A stretch of 5,702 bases of DNA from CS4-C045 sp964347545. GTDB lineage: Bacteria > Planctomycetota > Planctomycetia > Pirellulales > UBA7805. Position 1 is the first letter of the stretch; each line of letters starts with the position of its first letter. Below are positions 1-4,491 of this stretch, one piece after another. A program made the translations under genes and the position numbers. The notes below the pieces were generated by a model. It did not search any database and was not told the DNA's origin. It saw nothing but the letters and a program-made list of their open reading frames with translations. Location of the stretch: positions 1-5,702 of the forward strand of contig CAYFZZ010000261.1 of assembly GCA_964347545.1 (NCBI GenBank), read 5' to 3'.

Positions 1-3
1 GCC

Positions 4-9
4 TAGTAT
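4..9 (+). promoter_or_regulatory. left-end -10 half of the circle-junction promoter (TAGTAT)
   Basis: TAGTAT matches TATAAT at four of six positions, including the conserved TA start and final T. Its first T is the T of the CT core. It falls exactly 17 bases from TTGACA of the right end when the ends are joined. Transcription would start near 16. Confidence 0.65.
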
Positions 10-64
10 CTTGGTCATGGACGGCCAGGAAGTCATGATTTACGTTTCTAGCCGTACTCAACGG

Positions 65-90
65 CCGCAGCCAGGTGCATCTGGCAGCGG
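65..90 (+). other. bridge RNA 5' stem-loop
   Basis: CCGC (65-68) pairs with GCGG (87-90). After one A-A mismatch, GCCAG (70-74) pairs with CTGGC (81-85), leaving a 6-base loop GTGCAT. The position matches the 5' stem-loop of bridge RNAs, just before the target-binding loop. Confidence 0.8.
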
Positions 91-92
91 TC

Positions 93-158
93 AACGGCTT
101 GTAGATCGAAAATGCCTCGGTACACCAAGACCGTGGGACAGCCTGATCGCAAGCCGTT
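93..158 (+). other. bridge RNA target-binding loop
   Basis: The lower stem is AACGGCTTG (93-101) with CAAGCCGTT (150-158), extended by GATC (104-107) with GATC (145-148). The upper hairpin is CGGT (118-121) with ACCG (130-133) and an 8-base loop. The unpaired left strand (108-117) ends in ATGCCT, identical to the left target plus core. The unpaired right strand (134-144) holds GGACAG, complementary to core plus right target CTGTCC. Seven bases (AATGCCT, 111-117) match the intact site at 5117-5127. Confidence 0.88.
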
Positions 159-229
159 CATTTGGAACCCGAACCGTCGCTGGAACCGCAGCATTGCGAG
201 TTCGAATTTACTAGGATGGGACACAAATG
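159..229 (+). other. bridge RNA donor-binding loop
   Basis: The lower stem is CATTTG (159-164) with CAAATG (224-229), plus CCC (168-170) with GGG (218-220). The upper hairpin is GAAC-CGC (183-189) with GCG-A-GTTC (196-203), with A199 bulged and loop AGCATT. The internal loop exposes ACCGTCGCT (173-181), the same nine bases as 1441-1449 at the right end. It also exposes TACTAG (209-214), the reverse complement of CTAGTA at 3-8 at the left end. The 3' arm overlaps the transposase Shine-Dalgarno region and start codon. Confidence 0.87.
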
Positions 230-1195
230 ATGAAGAATCCGTATCCGTTTTCACAGTTCATTGGGGTTGATGTTTCCAAAGCCAAGTTGGATATCGCTTT
301 TTCCGACGCCCAATCCGTGTCGATCGATAATCGCGAAGAGGCGATCGTCAGCGAGCTGATTGAGCAGATCAGAAACCGGAAAGGCACGATCGTGGTCGCC
401 GAGGCCACCGGTGGCTATGAAGATCGCCTGGTGACCCTGCTCCATCAGCACCAGATCGCGGTGGCGGTGGTCAACCCCCGACGCGTGCGCGACTTCGCAG
501 ACGGGATCGGCAGAGACGCCAAAACCGACCCGATCGACGCGCAGGTGATTGCGTTCTACGGGCAAGTGGTGAAGCCTGCACCGCAGGCGGCTCAATCTGA
601 AGAAGAGAAGAAGCTCAAGGCCCTCGTCGAGCGTCGTCGTCAATTGCTGGAATTGATCAATCAGGAAAGCAATCGGCTGCAACAAACGGCTGACCGAGAA
701 ATCCAGAAATATATCCAACAATCGCTGGATTCCTTGAAAAAACAGGCCAAAATGATCGACCAACGCCTGGCCCAAAGTGTTCAAGCGGACACGGCCAACG
801 CTCGAAAAGTCGAGATCCTCCAGTCCGTCAAAGGACTCGGACCGGTAGCCGTCACGACGTTGGTGGCAGAGTTACCGGAACTTGGGAAACTCAATCGGGG
901 GCAGATTGCCAAGTTGGTCGGCGTGGCCCCCATAAACCGTGATTCTGGAAAATTTGCAGGAAAACGCCGCACGTTCGGCGGACGATCGTACGTCCGTCGC
1001 GTGCTGTACATGGCCACCCTAGTTGCCACTCGCTTTAATCCCAAGATCAAAGCTTTTTACCAGCGTCTGTTGGCCCAAGGCAAACCGAAGAAACTTGCGC
1101 TGACCGCCGCCATGCGAAAGCTGTTGACGATTGTCAACACGTTGATCAAGAACAATGTCCTCTGGAATCCAGAACCCCAAAAAACGAGCGTCTGA
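227..1195 (+). CDS. IS110-family transposase / RNA-guided recombinase (DEDD type)
   Basis: This 322-residue protein catalyses strand exchange between donor ends and target DNA, guided by the bridge RNA encoded just upstream. An N-terminal RuvC-like DEDD domain (about 10-110) starts with GVDVSK (D15). It continues with AEATGGYE (E59) and RDAKTDPIDA (D101, D104), spaced as in IS621. A charged coiled-coil linker covers about 123-185. The C-terminal Tnp domain (about 195-310) begins with the helix-hairpin-helix-like QSVKGLGPVAVTTLVAELPELG region. It carries GVAPINRDSGKFAGKRR, where S240 sits at the place of the IS621 nucleophilic serine. The length matches IS621 (about 326 aa). Two tandem ATGs (227 and 230) could each start it. 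A weak Shine-Dalgarno-like AGGATGGG lies at 213-220, inside the donor-binding loop of the RNA. The start codon is in the lower stem of that loop, so RNA folding may limit translation. Confidence 0.95.
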   Translation: MMKNPYPFSQFIGVDVSKAKLDIAFSDAQSVSIDNREEAIVSELIEQIRNRKGTIVVAEATGGYEDRLVTLLHQHQIAVAVVNPRRVRDFADGIGRDAKTDPIDAQVIAFYGQVVKPAPQAAQSEEEKKLKALVERRRQLLELINQESNRLQQTADREIQKYIQQSLDSLKKQAKMIDQRLAQSVQADTANARKVEILQSVKGLGPVAVTTLVAELPELGKLNRGQIAKLVGVAPINRDSGKFAGKRRTFGGRSYVRRVLYMATLVATRFNPKIKAFYQRLLAQGKPKKLALTAAMRKLLTIVNTLIKNNVLWNPEPQKTSV

Positions 1196-1215
1196 GGCTT
1201 TGGCCGCAGACGCTC
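1186..1215 (+). other. hairpin over the transposase stop codon
   Basis: GAGCGTCTG (1186-1194) pairs with CAGACGCTC (1207-1215). Inside, GGC (1196-1198) pairs with GCC (1203-1205) around a TTTG loop. The TGA stop (1193-1195) is in the stem. No T-run follows, so it is not a classical intrinsic terminator. It may stabilise the mRNA or be a right-end structural element. Confidence 0.6.
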
Positions 1216-1342
1216 AGGGATACGCCCTTGGCGCACCGTCGGCTCGGCGATCCCTCGAGCTACTGGTAGGCACACCGTAAACTCAACAGTTGCCTTTGGC
1301 AGCCACCATTGGACACCCGAGCTATGCCTCAAAAAATCTCCC

Positions 1343-1368
1343 GTGCTTGGGGGCTGGCCCCCAAGCAC
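1343..1368 (+). other. perfect 11-bp hairpin in the element's right end
   Basis: GTGCTTGGGGG (1343-1353) pairs perfectly with CCCCCAAGCAC (1358-1368) around a CTGG loop. There is no U-tract after it. It lies in the non-coding right end, and its role is unknown: it could be an mRNA 3' end, a block to read-through from the flank, or a recombinase-related structure. Confidence 0.65.
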
Positions 1369-1398
1369 TCCATCACTCACTCCCCCTGACAAAAAGGA

Positions 1399-1419
1399 AT
1401 TCAAAAATGTTTTTTGAAT
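1399..1419 (+). terminator. A/T-rich inverted repeat just before the right-end -35
   Basis: ATTCAAAAA (1399-1407) is the reverse complement of TTTTTGAAT (1411-1419), with a 3-base loop TGT. It ends 6 bases before TTGACA. It may stop transposase transcription ahead of the junction promoter, or bind a protein. The stem is A/T only at its top, so terminator strength is doubtful. Confidence 0.4.
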
Positions 1420-1425
1420 CAGCTA

Positions 1426-1431
1426 TTGACA
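1426..1431 (+). promoter_or_regulatory. right-end -35 half of the circle-junction promoter
   Basis: Perfect TTGACA, 16 bases inside the right core. Counting 17 bases (1432-1448) and then joining the core T to the left end gives TAGTAT. The excised circle would thus carry a sigma70-type promoter pointing into the bridge RNA. In the integrated state the two halves lie about 1.4 kb apart. Confidence 0.75.
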
Positions 1432-1448
1432 CAAGTTAAGACCGTCGC

Positions 1449-1609
1449 TGTCCTTTTTTAGACGGTCCTGAGACTTTTTCGACTGTCCACTTGAACCTTC
1501 GTGCTCTTCGTGGCCTTCGTGGTGAAATTCCCCTGCCCCTGTAGCCGGCCTCTTGGAGGCCGGAGCGTGCGGGCTCACAGAGCCCGCCTACAGGTTTCTT
1601 GAAGCCAGA
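1449..1609 (+). repeat. 161-bp dispersed repeat module, copy 1 (interrupted at its left edge by the IS)
   Basis: Aligned by eye to 5207-5366, this shows about a dozen differences and one 1-base gap. In order it holds TGTCCTTTTTT, GACGGTC, a second T-run, three CTTCGTG repeats with 9-base period (1497, 1506, 1515), GGTGAAATTCCCCTG, the double hairpin at 1540-1592, and CAGGTTTCTTGAAGCCAGA. The insertion sequence ends exactly where the module begins. The part to the left of the module is therefore beyond the window. Confidence 0.85.
1540..1592 (+). repeat. cloverleaf-like double-hairpin repeat
   Basis: An outer stem TGTAG (1540-1544) with CTACA (1588-1592) encloses two hairpins. The first is CCGGCCTC (1545-1552) with GAGGCCGG (1556-1563), loop TTG. 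The second is GCGGGCTC (1569-1576) with GAGCCCGC (1580-1587), loop ACA. Only a 5-base linker is unpaired at the junction. Related copies lie at 4987-5040, 5302-5349 (outer stem lost) and 5391-5418 (first hairpin only). Confidence 0.85.
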
Positions 1610-1641
1610 TCGGTAAAAAGATCGGTGAAAAGGGTAAAAAA

Positions 1642-1651
1642 GGACAGGCAT
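1642..1651 (-). repeat. unoccupied IS110 target-like site ATGCCTGTCC
   Basis: On the minus strand this reads ATGCCTGTCC followed by a T-run, a 10/10 match to the target rebuilt from the bridge RNA guides. It sits about 200 bases right of the inserted element. Confidence 0.7.
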
Positions 1652-1747
1652 GATCGCCAGGCTGTCCGGACGATAAAAGCAGTCACGAAAAAAGACTCCC
1701 GACCCCGTTCGCCTGGACCAAGAGAAATGAAGAAATAAGGGCAACCC

Positions 1748-1924
1748 ATGGACCAGACAGCCGCAAACAAGCTGGAGCGGGAACTTGAAGAGGCCATGGC
1801 AAAGGTGATGGTGGGCATGGGCTTGAAGAAGCTGCCGCTGCTGCCGTCCCAGCAGACGATACACCTGATGGCGAAAGCGGCGGTGGCGGTTTACGAGGCG
1901 GCGGTAGAGCATCGAGAGCCGTAA
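1748..1924 (+). CDS. 58-aa small protein of unknown function
   Basis: The ORF begins MDQTAANKLERELEEAMAKV and ends AVYEAAVEHREP. It has 58 residues and looks mostly helical, with an acidic amphipathic first half. A middle KKLPLLPSQQTIHLMAKAAV stretch is hydrophobic but not a clear membrane span. The start is chosen for the AAGGG (about 1736-1740) a few bases upstream of ATG, and no longer in-frame start looks better. I have an impression of similar small planctomycete proteins but cannot name a family. It stands alone on the plus strand, between the repeat module and converging minus-strand genes. The codons are plausibly real: even amino-acid use, no repeats. Confidence 0.55.
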   Translation: MDQTAANKLERELEEAMAKVMVGMGLKKLPLLPSQQTIHLMAKAAVAVYEAAVEHREP

Positions 1925-1942
1925 GAGAGCTGCCCCACCCTA

Positions 1943-2065
1943 CTACCAGCCAAATGCCCTGGCACGAAGATACCGTTGCTGCTGTGCAATCAGGTCCAGC
2001 GGCATCGGATTGAGCTTGCCTGCCTTGATCTTCGTTCCCAGTTTCTGTGAAAGACGGAAGATCAT
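1943..2065 (-). pseudogene. 40-aa ORF, probable N-terminal remnant of a DUF6933-like protein
   Basis: The translation starts MIFRLSQKLGTKIKAGKLNP and ends QRYLRARAFGW before TAG. The first ~24 residues (MIFRLSQKL-TKIKAG-PL) remind me of planctomycete proteins of the DUF6933 type, which continue for well over 100 residues. Here the similarity stops after MPLD and the frame ends soon after. It begins 21 bases downstream of the 258-aa gene on the same strand, so the two could share a transcript. No good Shine-Dalgarno sequence is visible. It may be a truncated gene or a genuine micro-ORF. The family link is from memory. Confidence 0.38.
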
Positions 2066-2086
2066 CGGTGGGGCCGCATCTCAGAA

Positions 2087-2863
2087 TCACACCCTTGCCG
2101 TGATCTGCGACTGGAATGCATTCAGGCTGAGCGCCATGAGTTCTTGCGAAACTTCCGGCGACTGATCGGAAATCTCTTCCGCCAGCAGCTGGCAGGCATT
2201 AATTACTCGCGCCGCCTCGCCGCTCTGCATCAAATCAGTCGCCAATTGAAAAAACTCAGCTCGCGCTTCCTGATCGCCATTTGCGTACCATTGGCGTCCA
2301 AGTTCCATGATATAATTTTCTTCAGGCGCCGGCCACGGTTCCTCGTCAGCGGAAAACACCTCCACGGACACACCGAACTCTTTGGTCAAGAATCCCACGA
2401 CGTGCTTGATGTAACTTTGAGATTTTGGGCCCCGTGATGCCATCGTCTCCAGCGAGCCGAGCATGCTGCGCAGGACGCCCACCAGCTTGTCTCGGGGCGG
2501 TTGCCATTCCGTAGCAAAGTGATTTGCCCAATGGCGACGAATGTTTGTGATCAGCAAGTCTTTTTCCTGACCAGGCTCGTAGACAATTTCATCCGTGGCC
2601 GACAGCGGCGGCAACGATCCGCTGCGTAACTCCCGGATCAGAGATTCCAGTGCGGAGGCGACGGTTTTATCGACCAGCGTGTAGTCGGTCATCACGTAAG
2701 TTTCGTAGATGCCGATTTCGGTGTGCATCCATGTTTGCACAAGCTCTTTCGTCCGATACTTGTTCCCCGTATAAGCCAGTGTTTGTGCCTCACGTGCCTG
2801 CCGCTTTTTCTCCTCCTGTTTCTTCTTGCGTTTCCGGTCACGCTTGCGTTGCTCCTTGCGCAT
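2087..2863 (-). CDS. 258-aa conserved-looking protein of unknown function with Lys/Arg-rich N-terminus
   Basis: I do not recognise a named domain. Residues 1-25 (MRKEQRKRDRKRKKKQEEKK onward) are extremely basic and probably unstructured or nucleic-acid binding. From about residue 28 a globular part begins, with AYTGNKYRTKELVQTWMHTE, then GIYETYVMTDYTLVDKTV, then a long helix (ALESLIRELR). The C-terminal half (about 150-258) is helical and acidic, and includes EEPWPAPEENYIMELGRQWY. There is no signal peptide or membrane span, so it should be cytoplasmic. The start is firm: TAGGAGGAG precedes ATG, with AGGAGG at 2873-2878 and 9-base spacing. The style (basic head, YTG-KYRT-ELV, GIYE-YVMTD) recalls an uncharacterised planctomycete family. 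It has no close upstream partner on its strand. Confidence 0.8.
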   Translation of the reverse strand: MRKEQRKRDRKRKKKQEEKKRQAREAQTLAYTGNKYRTKELVQTWMHTEIGIYETYVMTDYTLVDKTVASALESLIRELRSGSLPPLSATDEIVYEPGQEKDLLITNIRRHWANHFATEWQPPRDKLVGVLRSMLGSLETMASRGPKSQSYIKHVVGFLTKEFGVSVEVFSADEEPWPAPEENYIMELGRQWYANGDQEARAEFFQLATDLMQSGEAARVINACQLLAEEISDQSPEVSQELMALSLNAFQSQITARV

Positions 2864-2881
2864 GGTTCGGCTCCTCCTACG

Positions 2882-3547
2882 GCCCTGTTTTGTGGTTCCC
2901 CGTGCCGTTCACGAATATGCATTTTGGCGATCTCGGGCGGCTTCAGCAAGCTGTCCGCCAGCCTCTCGTTGATACGGGCAATTTTGTCTATTTGTTCATT
3001 CGACTTGTTCACTCGACTCGGCAAGGAACCGCTAGCACTGCTGCTGGAGACACCCCCATTTTGCCGTCGTTGTTGGAAAAACCTCTTCGGCAACGTCCGC
3101 GCTTCACCCGCCCTGGCCCGTTCCACCTCCGCAAGGGAAACCAAAGAGGACGGGGGTCATTTCCGGGGCAGGGGAAACAAAAGGCATGAAAAACCATCGC
3201 CCCTTTGCCCCAGCCGGCCATTGGCCGTCCGCTGCCGTTTTCACCGCCCCGTGTAAAAACCCCAAAACCCCAAAACAGAAAGCCCCAAAAGGACAGGCAT
3301 CACCCATCGGCCGTTTCATAAGCACACGCCGATGAATTCAGTGGGAAAAGAGACCTGGGGCTGCTCAGTGGCGGCGGTCTAAGGCTTGCTCAGCGGCGGC
3401 TGTGCGGCCAGGCCCTCTTCCGGTGGGCCGACGAGTCTCGCCCTTCCGCCGCCATCCCGGGGCACTGGTTGCCTCGATGCGGTACGCCCAAGGGGCCGGG
3501 TCCTGCCTGTCCTTTCTTGAATCCCCTGTCCTTTCTTGAATCCCCTG
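2882..3547. other. 666-base stretch without a supported gene; repeat-rich, possible gene relic
   Basis: A minus-strand frame covers 2692-3144, but it starts only at TTG, lacks a Shine-Dalgarno and overlaps the 258-aa gene. Its middle (NEQIDKIARINERLADSLLK, about 2935-3015) reads like a protein helix and may be a decayed gene fragment. Further right are C4A4-type runs (3257-3278) and a target-like site at 3291-3300. Two copies of a TGCTCAG-GGCGGC motif follow (3362-3377 and 3387-3402, 25-base period), then a GC-rich run into the 19-bp tandem at 3506. I see no tRNA, rRNA or convincing promoter. Confidence 0.5.
3291..3300 (-). repeat. unoccupied IS110 target-like site ATGCCTGTCC
   Basis: GGACAGGCAT on the plus strand is ATGCCTGTCCTTTT on the minus strand, again a 10/10 match to the guide-defined target plus the same T-run on the right side. 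Confidence 0.7.
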
Positions 3548-3549
3548 TC
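3506..3549 (+). repeat. 19-bp tandem repeat, two full units plus a partial third
   Basis: CCTGTCCTTTCTTGAATCC occurs at 3506-3524 and 3525-3543 with no difference, followed by CCTGTC (3544-3549). The partial unit overlaps the TGA stop codon of the DUF2293 gene. The left end reads TGCCTGTCC (3504-3512), a 9-base version of the IS target. Confidence 0.85.
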
Positions 3550-4237
3550 AACTGCTGTTTGCCCTCGGCACTTTCTCCCAAGCGGCGGTCACCTGCTGGA
3601 TTCGATCTTCTACACGTTGCCGTGCTTCGTGACGGTCGAGGCCACGGCCGAGTAACCTGTCGTAGTCGGTTTCTACGTGCCGCACATGGGCCAGAACGGC
3701 GAGACGAACGGCATCTTCGTCGAGCTGTTTGGCGGCCCAGCTGCGGCCTACTCGCCCGCTGTATTTGAGGCAGGCAAATTCTGCGATTGTCCGCTCACGG
3801 TTTGCAGGACAGTTGGGAAAGAGCTCGCGAATCCGTTGGGCAAAGCTGGCCACGTATTGCTTGTCGAGTTCCGCTTGGCGTTGTGAGTTTCGTTCGCGCT
3901 GGCGGCGGCGGGCTTCCTCGTCAGCCAGACATTCCGCTTCCGCCTTGGCCAGGGCGTCCTCTTCGACAAGCAGACCTTGTCGCTCGTAACGCTTTCGCGC
4001 GCGGCTCCATTTTAGCACGACCGCATACAGCCCAGAGTGCTTCTTGGCACGTCGAGTCAGCGCGGAGTCGCCTGATGGCAGGAAGGCCAGGTGTTCTAAA
4101 TCCGCGCAGGCGAGGCACAACGCTCCGCGCTCGCCCGCCAATACGATCCACGCGCTATGACCAAGGCTCTCTCGGCACTCTTCGCACGTCGCGTCTCGAT
4201 TGGAAATGAATACTTTGAGTTCGTCTGGCCGATTCAT
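3548..4237 (-). CDS. DUF2293-family protein with N-terminal double CxxC
   Basis: The protein has 229 residues. The C-terminal part, about 128-220, has the DUF2293 pattern: RIRELFPNCP, then AEFACLKYSGRVGRS, then LDEDAVRLAVLAHVRHVETDYDRLLGRGLDRHEAR and a closing helix. The function of DUF2293 is not known. The N-terminal 50 residues hold C18-x2-C21 and C41-x2-C44, which could form one zinc site. A basic/acidic coiled-coil linker (about 75-127) joins the two. There is no membrane segment, so it is likely cytoplasmic. The start is supported by AGGAGG at 4248-4253, 10 bases from ATG. That site overlaps the stop codon of the upstream 74-aa gene, so the two are probably one operon with coupled translation. 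Confidence 0.88.
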   Translation of the reverse strand: MNRPDELKVFISNRDATCEECRESLGHSAWIVLAGERGALCLACADLEHLAFLPSGDSALTRRAKKHSGLYAVVLKWSRARKRYERQGLLVEEDALAKAEAECLADEEARRRQRERNSQRQAELDKQYVASFAQRIRELFPNCPANRERTIAEFACLKYSGRVGRSWAAKQLDEDAVRLAVLAHVRHVETDYDRLLGRGLDRHEARQRVEDRIQQVTAAWEKVPRANSS

Positions 4238-4247
4238 GCGGGAAGAA

Positions 4248-4253
4248 CCTCCT
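4248..4253 (-). promoter_or_regulatory. Shine-Dalgarno of the DUF2293 gene, overlapping the upstream stop codon
   Basis: The minus strand reads AACTAGGAGGTTCTTCCCGC before ATG. The TAG ends the 74-aa gene and its last two bases are the first two bases of AGGAGG, so terminating ribosomes lie on the next gene's start site. Confidence 0.8.
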
Positions 4254-4476
4254 AGTTTTCATCATCGGGATGTATCAACTCCCACATCTCATGCTGGTGC
4301 AACCAAATGGGATCCGCATTTCTGGCGATGAATTCGTCAACAGGCAATCCTTCAATCTCCGGTGGACGCGGCACGCGTTTTTGCTTGCCATGGATAAAGA
4401 TGGTCATGGATTTCCGTTTCCGCTCGCGCCGGGCCCGCTTTTCCGCTGGGGTCAGCTTGCGTTTTCGCTTTGGCAT
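4252..4476 (-). CDS. 74-aa basic protein of unknown function, coupled to DUF2293
   Basis: The protein begins MPKRKRKLTPAEKRARRERK. Residues 2-22 are almost all Lys/Arg. A compact domain follows, with TIFIHGKQKRVPRPPEIEGLPVDEFIARNADPIWLHQHEMWE, and then an acidic tail. A longer frame reaches an ATG at 4528-4530, but the start at 4474-4476 is preferred because AAGGAGG (4485-4491) precedes it at ideal spacing. I recall similar small planctomycete proteins with an HGKQKRV-RPP-I-G and NADPIWLHQ signature, but no named domain. It is the first gene of a two-gene unit with the DUF2293 gene, with only 14 bases between stop and next start. The basic head suggests nucleic-acid binding, which is inference. 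Confidence 0.82.
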   Translation of the reverse strand: MPKRKRKLTPAEKRARRERKRKSMTIFIHGKQKRVPRPPEIEGLPVDEFIARNADPIWLHQHEMWELIHPDDEN

Positions 4477-4484
4477 GTTATCAC

Positions 4485-4491
4485 CCTCCTT
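4485..4491 (-). promoter_or_regulatory. Shine-Dalgarno that decides the start of the 74-aa gene
   Basis: AAGGAGG on the minus strand, 8 bases before ATG at 4474-4476. The alternative upstream ATG (4528-4530) has no comparable site. Confidence 0.8.

Larger units (their letters stand above)
16..229 (+). ncRNA. IS110 bridge RNA (5' stem-loop, target-binding loop, donor-binding loop)
   Basis: The left-end RNA folds, by hand pairing, into the order known for IS621: a 5' stem-loop (65-90), a target-binding loop (93-158) and a donor-binding loop (159-229). The four guide segments match the DNA they should read. Segment 112-117 ATGCCT equals left target plus core. Segment 136-141 GGACAG pairs with CTGTCC (1448-1453). 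Segment 173-181 ACCGTCGCT equals right end plus core (1441-1449). Segment 209-214 TACTAG pairs with CTAGTA (3-8). Four independent matches to junction sequences are very unlikely by chance. The 5' end is inferred from the junction promoter (-10 at 4-9 gives a start near 16) and is uncertain. A processed RNA could begin closer to 60. The 3' end is set where the last stem closes, at or just inside the transposase start. Confidence 0.88.
3..1449 (+). mobile_element. IS110-family insertion sequence with bridge RNA (complete, CT core at both ends)
   Basis: The element consists of a non-coding left end, one DEDD transposase and a non-coding right end. I set its ends from guide matches in the encoded RNA, not from terminal inverted repeats, which this family usually lacks. 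The core CT is at 3-4 on the left and 1448-1449 on the right, so the unique body is 5-1447. The right flank after the core is GTCCTTTTTT, and only GC is visible left of the core. Together these rebuild an empty site GC-CT-GTCC, which is the repeat ATGCCTGTCC found intact elsewhere in the window. No flanking duplication is seen beyond the core, as expected for this family. A bridge RNA upstream of the transposase places it in the IS110 subgroup rather than the IS1111 subgroup. The 252-base right end is long for that subgroup. The reading frame is open and the catalytic residues are present, so the element may be active. Confidence 0.92.

Noticed and set aside
11..214. 67-aa plus-strand and 68-aa minus-strand ORFs in the left end
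   Set aside because: They overlap the structured bridge RNA, whose guides explain this region better.
251..784. 177-aa minus-strand ORF inside the transposase
   Set aside because: Shadow frame of a clearly conserved IS110 transposase.
1440..1467. GACCGTC ... GACGGTC inverted repeat across the right junction, as a terminal inverted repeat
   Set aside because: GACGGTC also occurs in the uninterrupted module copy at 5219-5225, so it belongs to the flank; the left end of the element has no matching arm.
1553..1738. 61-aa plus-strand ORF starting in the repeat module
   Set aside because: Its first third is a translation of the double-hairpin repeat and the rest is Lys/Arg-rich read-through; there is no Shine-Dalgarno before the ATG.
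3257..3278. C4A4 telomere-like repeats
   Set aside because: Only two to three units, interrupted, in a bacterial context; most likely low-complexity sequence.
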